A DNA stretch of 5,569 nucleotides, taken from assembly GCA_903873045.1 (NCBI GenBank), contig CAIQND010000576.1, positions 1-5,569 on the forward strand. Direction: 5' to 3'. Origin of the DNA: an uncultured Methylococcaceae bacterium. GTDB taxonomy: Bacteria; Pseudomonadota; Gammaproteobacteria; Methylococcales; Methylomonadaceae. Of the stretch, positions 1 to 4,942 are shown one piece after another. Every line of letters begins with the position of its first letter. Positions within the stretch are counted from its first letter, which is position 1. Made by a program: the position numbers and the translations under genes. Under the pieces are notes generated by a model. That model saw only the letters and a program-made list of their open reading frames with translations. It did no database searches and was not told the DNA's origin.

Positions 1-81
1 GTGTGGTGCCCCAGCATTGCCGTTCCGCGTAGGGTAAAAAGTCAATGGAGTGCAAATCTTGCCGGGCTGATTAGATCCAAA
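1..81. other. Gene-free left edge, possible dispersed-repeat sequence
   Basis: No convincing coding sequence is visible here on either strand. It begins immediately after the stop of the truncated PIN-type toxin gene and probably replaced the missing part of that gene. On the minus strand the short motif GGCAATGCTGGGGCA (around 7-21) partly resembles GGTAATGCAGGAGTA (85-99) inside the toxin tail, giving a weak 78-base-offset direct repeat. I suspect a copy of a dispersed intergenic repeat but cannot show it from one window. Confidence 0.2.
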
Positions 82-207
82 CTATACTCCTGCATTACCG
101 TGGGCTTTGTTTGCGATCAAGTTTTCCATTTCACGCATGACATCATCACGGGCAATCAGGGAAATGATGGGGGTCGTATTGATTACCAGTTCTTTTGACT
201 CAGGCAT
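82..207 (-). pseudogene. Truncated DUF3368/PIN-type toxin gene (N-terminal stub)
   Basis: The ATG at 207-205 overlaps the end of the UPF0175 gene by 8 bases, the usual arrangement for UPF0175-DUF3368 pairs. The reading frame gives 41 residues and a TAG at 84-82. Residues 7-18 (LVINTTPIISLI) look like the first strand and helix of DUF3368/PIN proteins, whose family pattern is roughly V-N-T-T/S-P-L-I. After about residue 19 the family resemblance stops, and the remaining 22 residues (RDDVMREMENL...) match nothing I recognise. Such proteins are normally about 150-170 residues long, so three quarters, including the later catalytic acidic residues, are missing. It cannot be an active PIN ribonuclease. 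I checked the other minus-strand frames downstream and saw no continuation. A small novel protein is possible but less likely than a relic. Confidence 0.55.
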
Positions 208-448
208 TGTCAAAATCCGCCTGGAGATCATCCTCAGTTAAATTGATAACGGCAACACCGTAGTGATGCAAGCCAAGTAAAAAAGCCACCCGCTCCATAC
301 CGACAAGAGTGGCGGCCGTGCCACTGGAAATACGCCCCAGCTCATATAATTTGACGGCCATCGCCATTTTGGCCTCATGCTCGAATTGCTCTGGAGATTG
401 CTGCAAAGCATCAGGTAATTGTTCAGGGTAGTTAACAATCATTTGCAT
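200..448 (-). CDS. UPF0175 family protein, probable antitoxin-like small DNA-binding protein
   Basis: This is an intact 82-residue protein. Residues 25-64 carry the UPF0175 core: an E-A-K-M-A-M-A-V-K-L-Y-E-L-G-R-I-S helix, then S-G-T-A-A-T-L-V-G-M as a helix-turn-helix-like turn, then R-V-A-F-L-L-G-L. The acidic tail LTEDDLQADFDNA is also usual for the family. The start is well supported by AGGAGA at 460-455, seven bases upstream of the ATG at 448-446. UPF0175 proteins are generally found next to DUF3368/PIN proteins and are assumed to be antitoxins and autoregulators. Here the partner gene overlaps by 8 bases but is truncated, so this is an orphan antitoxin, possibly kept as a DNA-binding regulator or in early decay. 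The family assignment is firm; the role is inferred from context. Confidence 0.85.
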   Translation of the reverse strand: MQMIVNYPEQLPDALQQSPEQFEHEAKMAMAVKLYELGRISSGTAATLVGMERVAFLLGLHHYGVAVINLTEDDLQADFDNA

Positions 449-454
449 AAGATT

Positions 455-460
455 TCTCCT
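455..460 (-). promoter_or_regulatory. Strong Shine-Dalgarno for the UPF0175 gene
   Basis: AGGAGA on the minus strand, seven bases before the ATG at 448. It is a near-consensus ribosome binding site, the clearest one in the window, and it fixes the UPF0175 start at residue 1 rather than the second ATG two codons later. Confidence 0.75.
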
Positions 461-481
461 GCTAAAAATAGTCGTTTGTGG

Positions 482-673
482 TTATTTTTCCCGGTTTTTA
501 AGCAGGCACTTTGAAACCAAGTCAATAAGACCCAAGCTTCCTTCCCCAAAAAGCGCCAAAGCCCTGTCATATTCCGCTTGAATATCAAAACCGGAATCCT
601 TTCACCGGAGCAACTTGTTGTAAAGCGGTGTGGTCGTGTAAATAAAGTTAGAAACGGCTTGCTGATCAGGGAA
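482..673 (-). pseudogene. Decayed fragment resembling a carboxymuconolactone decarboxylase-family protein
   Basis: The minus strand reads in one frame for 62 codons, beginning at the base after the ccmB stop and ending at TAA 484-482, with one internal TGA at 604-602. Before the TGA it gives FPDQQAVSNFIYTT..., and after it FDIQAEYDRALALFGEGSLG followed by LIDLVS. This resembles the C-terminal part of carboxymuconolactone decarboxylase/AhpD-like proteins as I remember them: D-E-Q-A-V-Y-D-F, then Y-D-R-A-L-A-L-F-G-E-x-G-L-V-D-L-V. The family's next block (G-Y-Y-T-L-V-x-M-T-L-N) and the whole N-terminal region are absent. There is no start codon or ribosome binding site. I read it as a two-sided gene remnant carrying an internal stop. 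The family match is from memory, without a search. Confidence 0.5.
497..525 (-). promoter_or_regulatory. Weak candidate promoter upstream of the UPF0175 gene
   Basis: On the minus strand TTGACT (525-520) matches the -35 consensus at five of six positions and is followed after 17 bases by CTTAAA (502-497), only a three-of-six -10. It lies about 50 bases upstream of the UPF0175 start, inside the decayed gene fragment. Spacing is ideal but the -10 is poor, so the gene may instead be read through from ccmB. Confidence 0.2.
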
Positions 674-1348
674 TTAATTAATGCTCATCTTTAATGCCGC
701 TGCGGTTGGCCAAGGTGCCAGCACCAAAGACATAAACAAAATTGAAATCAAAATATTGATCTGGGCATCGACCGGTAAACCAGTACCGGCTATTTCTACG
801 GCATTGCTGGCAAAAATAAGTACCGGTACATACAAGGGCAAAACCAGTAGCGATAAAATCATGCCGCCTCGGCGTAACCCTACCGTCAATGCGACACCGA
901 TTGCGCCAATCAAGCTTAGTACTGGGGTTCCCAGCAGCAAGGTTAATAATAAAATGCCTAAAGAATGAGTGGGCATACCTAAAAAAATCGCCAACAGCGG
1001 CGCAACGATTAACAACGGCAATCCTGTGACCAGCCAGTGCGCAATAATCTTGCCTAATACCAGGATAGATGCCGGATGTGAGCTTAATAAAATTTGCTCC
1101 AACGAGCCATCATCAAAATCCGAACGAAACAGACTATCCAAAGACAACATTGCAGCCAATAATGCAGAAACCCAAATAATGCCCGGCGCAATGGCTTGTA
1201 ATAAATGCGGCTGCGCACCAATGCCTAAAGGAAACAGGGTGATAACCAGAATAAAAAACAACAAGGGATTGGCGATTTCCGAACGTCGGCGCAAGGCCAA
1301 CACCAAATCACGCCGAATAATGGCAAAAAATGCGTGCGATAAAGACAT
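674..1348 (-). CDS. ccmB: Heme exporter protein CcmB (cytochrome c maturation ABC permease)
   Basis: This is the inner-membrane permease of the CcmABCD complex of type I cytochrome c maturation, which works with CcmA to release holo-CcmE. It has 224 residues, against about 220 in E. coli. Six hydrophobic segments are visible at roughly residues 25-45, 51-70, 101-123, 129-157, 162-182 and 196-214. Family hallmarks are DSLFRSDFDDGSLEQ (71-85), K100 and H104-W105 at the start of the third segment, the LLLGTP stretch (137-142) and VALTVGLRRGG (152-162). The C-terminus A-A-A-L-K-M-S-I-N closely follows E. coli CcmB. The ATG at 1348 shares its A with the TGA of ccmA (TGATG), so translation is coupled. 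No ccmC follows; a gene remnant and a toxin-antitoxin scrap occupy that place. Confidence 0.95.
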   Translation of the reverse strand: MSLSHAFFAIIRRDLVLALRRRSEIANPLLFFILVITLFPLGIGAQPHLLQAIAPGIIWVSALLAAMLSLDSLFRSDFDDGSLEQILLSSHPASILVLGKIIAHWLVTGLPLLIVAPLLAIFLGMPTHSLGILLLTLLLGTPVLSLIGAIGVALTVGLRRGGMILSLLVLPLYVPVLIFASNAVEIAGTGLPVDAQINILISILFMSLVLAPWPTAAALKMSIN

Positions 1349-1971
1349 CAGGATAAGTTAATACGTTGCACAGCGACATCGTGCAATTCGATGTCATGGT
1401 GTGATGTTAAAACAATCATTCCGCCACTGGCACAATGTTCGGACATTAAGGTTTCAATCAGGGCAATACCCTGTTTATCCAGTGACGTAAACGGCTCGTC
1501 AAGTATCCACACGCTATTTTTGGTAATCAAAAGTCGTGCTAATGACAAGCGTCTTTTCTGACCCGCAGACAAAGCCTGAACCAGCACCTCATCATAATCC
1601 GTCAAATGTACTTTATTCAGCGCCTGTTGAATGGAATACTGCCCGGACTGACCCAAAGCCAACGATACTTTTAGATTTTCCAACACGGTCAGTTCTTTTT
1701 TAACGCCGTCCAAATGACCCACATAAGCCATATCAGCGTAATACTGACTGTCATCAATGACCTCGCCGCACCACAATACCTGACCGGCATCGGGTTCTCT
1801 AAAGCCGCATAAAATACGCAACAACGAGGTTTTACCGCTGCCATTTTTGCCTTCCAGCAATAATACCTGCCCGGAAACCAGCTCAAAGCTTAGCCCTTCA
1901 AACAGGATGCGATCATCGCGAATACAGCTTAAGTCAGTACCTTGAAGCCTAAAAGTTGGTTTTGCCGTCAT
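1348..1971 (-). CDS. ccmA: Heme exporter ATP-binding protein CcmA
   Basis: This is the cytoplasmic ATPase subunit that powers the CcmABCD complex of type I cytochrome c maturation. It has 207 residues, the same length as I recall for E. coli CcmA. Motifs in order are Walker A GKNGSGKT (41-48), the CcmA-typical V-G-H in the Q-loop region (84-86, followed by L-D-G-V-K), signature LSAGQKRR (134-141), Walker B VWILDE (154-159), D-loop SLD (163-165) and H-loop histidine H191. All catalytic elements are present, so it should be active. The ATG at 1971 overlaps the rlmB TAA by one base (TAATG) and has only a weak upstream Shine-Dalgarno, so it probably depends on translation of rlmB. It overlaps ccmB by one base at the other end. 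The head-to-tail coupling to rlmB is less usual than a separate ccmABCDEFGH operon. Confidence 0.96.
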   Translation of the reverse strand: MTAKPTFRLQGTDLSCIRDDRILFEGLSFELVSGQVLLLEGKNGSGKTSLLRILCGFREPDAGQVLWCGEVIDDSQYYADMAYVGHLDGVKKELTVLENLKVSLALGQSGQYSIQQALNKVHLTDYDEVLVQALSAGQKRRLSLARLLITKNSVWILDEPFTSLDKQGIALIETLMSEHCASGGMIVLTSHHDIELHDVAVQRINLS

Positions 1972-2726
1972 TAGTTAACAGTCAATGATCTCTGACGGAC
2001 GGCTTCATACAGCAGCACGCCGGTAGCGACTGACAAATTAAGGCTTTCTACCTGTCCCAACATAGGCACCGATACCAGTACATCACATTGTTCTTTGGTT
2101 AAGCGTCTTAAACCTTTACCTTCTGCACCAACAACCAAGGCCATCGGGACGGTAAAATCGGCGGTATAAACAGTCTGTGCCGTTTCACCCGCTGCACCCA
2201 TAATCCACAAACCTTCACCTTTTAGCCAACGCAAGGTACGCGCCAAATTAGTCACCTGATAAACCGGTACTGTTTCTGCTGCACCACTGGCAACTTTACA
2301 AACCGTCGGGGTAATGCCGGTGGCATTGTCTTTGGTAATAATAACGCCCTGTACGCCCGTGGCATCAGCTGTTCTAAGACACGCGCCGAAGTTATGCGGG
2401 TCTTGCACATTATCCAGCACCAAAAATAAAGCCGTTTGTGTTTCTGACAGATTTTCAACCGCTGTTTTTAAATCGCTTTCTGATAATTCACCCGGCATTT
2501 CAACTTCAATAACAATGCCTTGATGATTGTTATTGTCAGCCAGACGATCCAGCCTTTTTCTATCGACTTTTTCAGGTGTTATGCCCAAAGCGGCTAAGTC
2601 ATCAACCGCCTGTGTCAGGCGCTTGTCTTGCCGCCCGCTATCAACCCAAGCCTGATGGATTTTTTTAGGAGAATAATCGAGTGCGGCTTGTACGGAGTGT
2701 AGACCAAATAATTTACTTAATTTCAT
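1971..2726 (-). CDS. rlmB: 23S rRNA (guanosine-2'-O-)-methyltransferase RlmB
   Basis: This is a SPOUT-class (TrmH family) enzyme that uses S-adenosylmethionine to methylate the ribose 2'-OH of G2251 (E. coli numbering) in the 23S rRNA P-loop. It has 251 residues, against 243 in E. coli. The N-terminal substrate-binding domain (about 5-80) starts LFGLHSVQAAL and has H-Q-G at 68-70. The knotted catalytic domain shows motif 1 DPHNFGACLRTAD (109-121, with N112 and R118), motif 2 VVGAEGKGLRRL (198-209, with E202) and motif 3 VPMLGQVESLNLSVATGV (220-237, with E227, S228 and N230). Neighbouring rnr supports RlmB over the tRNA enzyme TrmH, since rnr-rlmB is a conserved gammaproteobacterial order. Here a 2-kb cassette separates them. 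No Shine-Dalgarno precedes the ATG; the leader is A-rich. The stop overlaps the ccmA start. Confidence 0.95.
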   Translation of the reverse strand: MKLSKLFGLHSVQAALDYSPKKIHQAWVDSGRQDKRLTQAVDDLAALGITPEKVDRKRLDRLADNNNHQGIVIEVEMPGELSESDLKTAVENLSETQTALFLVLDNVQDPHNFGACLRTADATGVQGVIITKDNATGITPTVCKVASGAAETVPVYQVTNLARTLRWLKGEGLWIMGAAGETAQTVYTADFTVPMALVVGAEGKGLRRLTKEQCDVLVSVPMLGQVESLNLSVATGVLLYEAVRQRSLTVN

Positions 2727-2745
2727 TTATTATTTTTTATGTTTT

Positions 2746-2751
2746 ATTATA
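2746..2751 (-). promoter_or_regulatory. Perfect -10-like TATAAT close to the rlmB start
   Basis: TATAAT on the minus strand, 19 bases upstream of the rlmB ATG. No good -35 hexamer lies 16-18 bases upstream. If used, the leader would be only about a dozen A-rich bases with no Shine-Dalgarno, so rlmB mRNA would be nearly leaderless. It could be a chance match in an AT-rich spacer. Confidence 0.3.
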
Positions 2752-2770
2752 CGTTCCACCTGAATTGTGG

Positions 2771-2800
2771 ATCATAATGCTAGCTTTTCAATATAGACAA
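2771..2800 (-). promoter_or_regulatory. Candidate sigma-70 promoter for the rlmB-ccmA-ccmB operon
   Basis: On the minus strand TTGTCT (2800-2795, four of six matches to TTGACA) is followed after 18 bases by TATGAT (2776-2771, five of six matches to TATAAT). It lies in the 100-base spacer after the 191-residue protein gene and would start transcription about 35-40 bases before the rlmB ATG. It would give the housekeeping operon its own promoter, independent of rnr and of the inserted cassette. The spacing is one base longer than optimal. Confidence 0.4.
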
Positions 2801-2826
2801 AAGCAGTAGAAATTAACACGCATTTA

Positions 2827-3402
2827 TCAGCGTAATAAAAACTTATTGAGGTGTTTGGTATTACAAACCTGAACGGTCTGCATTATTCCACACTGCCCAT
2901 TTAACTTAATGGTTAGTGCATCAAGTATTTTTACATCAGTTATATTTTTACAAACGATAAGCAAGCTATACTCTGGATCACTATCAACGGATTGACTAGT
3001 TTTTCGATATAGCCTTTCAATAACAGCAATAGATCCACTCCATTTTTTAAAAAACTCATCTGCTATTTTTTTCCATGCATCTTTTATAATTGCTTTTCTC
3101 TGTTCTCTTTTCCATTTTTGTGGAATTGTTGTATTTAGTTCTATTTCGTTTAAAGCCTCACTGACCTTAATGTGACAATTTTTAATATCTTGTTCAAGGT
3201 CGGATAACTCTACTAATTGAATTAACAACCCTTTCTCTGCGAAATAATCAACCTTACTAATCATGTTTGGATAAAAACCAATTGCTTCAGCAATACCATC
3301 GCTATCATCAATTTTAAAGGCTTTTAATTCAGAACGTTCAACTTTTCCAGCGGTGCAAACGGCATGTGCCATAGGCTGAAAATACTCATTTTTATCAAAC
3401 AT
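2827..3402 (-). CDS. Uncharacterised 191-residue protein, second gene of the ATPase cassette
   Basis: I do not recognise this family. The protein is soluble, with no signal peptide or membrane segment. Three parts are visible. Residues 27-68 look like a mixed alpha/beta unit ending in KVDYFAEKGLLIQLVELSDL, where D52 and E65 sit on successive predicted strands in a D-x12-E-L-S spacing. Residues 69-135 are charged and probably helical (KWKREQRKAIIKDAWKKI). Residues 145-190 look like a second small alpha/beta unit (YSLLIVCKNITDVKILDAL, then VQVCNTKHLNKFLL). The ATG lies 5 bases after the ATPase stop with no clear Shine-Dalgarno, so translation is probably coupled to it. The D...E-x-S pattern loosely recalls a PD-(D/E)xK nuclease core but lacks the lysine. 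The IVCKN-D stretch loosely recalls TOPRIM but lacks its glutamate. An effector or adaptor of the ATPase is the likely role; this is inference. Confidence 0.8.
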   Translation of the reverse strand: MFDKNEYFQPMAHAVCTAGKVERSELKAFKIDDSDGIAEAIGFYPNMISKVDYFAEKGLLIQLVELSDLEQDIKNCHIKVSEALNEIELNTTIPQKWKREQRKAIIKDAWKKIADEFFKKWSGSIAVIERLYRKTSQSVDSDPEYSLLIVCKNITDVKILDALTIKLNGQCGIMQTVQVCNTKHLNKFLLR

Positions 3403-3407
3403 ATATT

Positions 3408-4796
3408 TTATAAATCGCTAAAGTACAACTCTTCATACGCTGAATTTAGCAAGCTTCGTGCTTCAATCAACTGCTGATCTGAATCCTTGGACTCAAACTC
3501 AAGTAATTTACCGTCTAAATCAACATAATGTACTGATAGGAAATCTTCTGATTTAATTTCCTGCTTTTTCAGATTAACTTCCAAGGCTTTCAGTAGATCC
3601 GTACTGTGTGTAGTAATTACAATATTTACGCCAGCCCGCGCCAATATTAACAGCACTTCTATTAACTTAACTTGCCAATCAGGATGTAAATTGGTTTCAG
3701 GCTCATCAATGAATACGAAAGAACCTTGCGTAATGACATTATGTTTTAATAAAGCCTGAATCATGCCCAGATTAGTCATGCCAAAAGAAACCAGATTTTT
3801 TGATATATCCCGTCCCGCATTATCTTTAAAGCTTAAGCTATCACCTTTAAAAACAAACTCACCACCTAATGCAATTTCTAACAAATCAGTTGCCACTTTA
3901 AAAGCACCTTCTGTTTTCGTTTTGGTATTTAATGCATCATCCAGATCATAAAAATATTTAGGCACACCTGTTAAAACATCGCTATTTTTCTTGCCAAGTA
4001 ATCGGGGGCGATTTTGATTATCCTTGGCCGATTTTAATGCCTCTCTCACCTTCCAATAAGCTGGTGATTCAAAAAAAACCACACTTGATAATCCAGATAC
4101 CTCATCAACAAATTCATCTGTCAAACTAATAGTCTTTGTATTAGCACTTAATTCAATTACTAAAAGTCCATCTACTTCAATTTTTATTTTTTCCTCTCCA
4201 AAACTGATTAGCTCACTCAGCTTGGAAATTTGAAAATTCTCTTTGAGTTCATTTTCAATATAAGTAGTAAATAAATTAGCGTAATATTTTCGCGGATCTT
4301 TAAGTTGAAGCAAAAACTCCCCAAAATTACTATCGATAGCTTCAGAAATACTTTTAATAGAGTTTATTTTGGCAGGCTTACTATTAAGATCGTTTAAATA
4401 GTGTGCATAAAAAGCACGCATTTCTACTACAGCACTGACTTTTGAAGTAGCGAAAGCAAGATAGCTATCAATTTTCCAGCCGCTGGCCTCTACAAATTCA
4501 TTTTGCAAATTTTCAAGATCATTTTTTATCCTGCCAGCAACGCCTAAGTCGTTTGTACCTGGGTATGCAATATTTTCAACTAGAGTCATTAATTGAAGTT
4601 GAATTTGCCGAATCGTTTGATTTACTGCTTCATGATAAACATTTTTATTGATGACATTTAAAATCGAATATAGCGACTTGGTAAAAAAGCTTTTGCCGGT
4701 TCCGTTCGGGCCGGTAATCACAGTTATTGGACGAATATTAAACTCCGCCTCTTTTATTTTTCCCAAGTTTTTGACTTTTACGTCAACAAATTTCAT
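3408..4796 (-). CDS. AAA family ATPase, ABC/SMC-like (OLD/RecF-type), first gene of a two-gene cassette
   Basis: This is a 462-residue soluble ATPase of the broad AAA_15/AAA_21 (OLD/RecF-like) group. The N-terminus is the usual first strand pair (VDVKVKNLGKIKEAEFNI, 4-21). Walker A is GPNGTGKS (29-36). Residues 50-200 form the charged, mainly helical insert expected between the two half-motifs. A degenerate ABC signature is SFGMTNLGM (337-345). Walker B is SFVFIDEPETNLHP (359-372, with D364 and catalytic E365), and the H-loop histidine is H397 in ITTHSTDLLKAL. All ATPase elements are intact. There is no TOPRIM or other nuclease domain after the ATPase core, so any effector activity must come from the 191-residue partner 5 bases downstream. 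AAAGAGA about six bases before the ATG at 4796 supports the start. The protein resembles ATPases of defence modules such as PARIS AriA or Septu PtuA in layout only; the exact family is not identified. Confidence 0.9.
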   Translation of the reverse strand: MKFVDVKVKNLGKIKEAEFNIRPITVITGPNGTGKSFFTKSLYSILNVINKNVYHEAVNQTIRQIQLQLMTLVENIAYPGTNDLGVAGRIKNDLENLQNEFVEASGWKIDSYLAFATSKVSAVVEMRAFYAHYLNDLNSKPAKINSIKSISEAIDSNFGEFLLQLKDPRKYYANLFTTYIENELKENFQISKLSELISFGEEKIKIEVDGLLVIELSANTKTISLTDEFVDEVSGLSSVVFFESPAYWKVREALKSAKDNQNRPRLLGKKNSDVLTGVPKYFYDLDDALNTKTKTEGAFKVATDLLEIALGGEFVFKGDSLSFKDNAGRDISKNLVSFGMTNLGMIQALLKHNVITQGSFVFIDEPETNLHPDWQVKLIEVLLILARAGVNIVITTHSTDLLKALEVNLKKQEIKSEDFLSVHYVDLDGKLLEFESKDSDQQLIEARSLLNSAYEELYFSDL

Positions 4797-4830
4797 AACT
4801 GAATCTCTTTGGGTGTTACGGCGACCAACT

Positions 4831-4887
4831 TAAGCAGGGACAGATACCAGCCCTTGAAGGTATGGTATCTGTAAATTCGTCCCGCTT
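4831..4887. repeat. Large imperfect palindrome, REP-like hairpin element
   Basis: CAGATACCA (4841-4849) pairs perfectly with TGGTATCTG (4863-4871). Inside the loop CCTT-G-AAGG (4852-4860) can form a small tip. Outside, GGGAC (4837-4841) pairs with GTCCC (4879-4883), and AGC (4833-4835) with GCT (4884-4886), leaving a bulge of about seven bases. The element resembles dispersed palindromes beginning GGGACAGAT that occur in many genomes. There is no T-run on either side, so it is not a classical intrinsic terminator. Confidence 0.6.
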
Positions 4888-4907
4888 TAAATTGGTAGCC
4901 CAATTTA
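4888..4907. repeat. 8-bp inverted repeat with four-base loop
   Basis: TAAATTGG (4888-4895), loop TAGC, CCAATTTA (4900-4907): a perfect 8-bp stem, the middle one of three adjacent hairpins between rnr and the ATPase gene. It has low G+C and no following T-tract. Confidence 0.6.
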
Positions 4908-4911
4908 CCGA

Positions 4912-4942
4912 CTATTTAGGCATCGCAAGCATACCTAAATAG
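4912..4942. repeat. 9-bp inverted repeat directly after the rnr stop codon
   Basis: CTATTTAGG (4912-4920) and CCTAAATAG (4934-4942) form a perfect 9-bp stem with a 13-base loop, beginning at the base after the rnr TAG. It could stabilise the 3' end of the rnr message or help stop transcription before the cassette. The stem is AT-rich and lacks a U-tract, so a terminator call would be weak. Confidence 0.55.

Noticed and set aside
1..198. 65-codon plus-strand open frame
   Set aside because: It lies opposite the toxin stub, has no family resemblance or ribosome binding site, and begins with GTG at the window edge.
681..1361. Two long plus-strand open frames opposite ccmB
   Set aside because: They are antisense to a confidently identified ccmB. 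Their composition (many K, N, P and S) is what a reversed membrane protein gene produces.
1689..1886. Minus-strand open frame inside ccmA
   Set aside because: It is an out-of-frame shadow of the CcmA Walker A region with no protein-like features.
2252..2523. Open frames within rlmB on both strands
   Set aside because: They overlap the conserved RlmB catalytic domain in other frames and lack any recognisable motif.
2827..3402. Assignment of the 191-residue protein as RloB, AriB (DUF4435) or PtuB
   Set aside because: It lacks the TOPRIM glutamate motif expected for RloB and AriB and has no HNH motif as in PtuB.
2827..4796. Insertion-sequence or integrase-borne element
   Set aside because: No transposase, integrase, terminal inverted repeats or flanking target duplications were found around the cassette by eye.
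4912..4942. Intrinsic terminator for rnr
   Set aside because: The stem is AT-rich, the loop is long and no U-tract follows on the minus strand, so I list it only as an inverted repeat.
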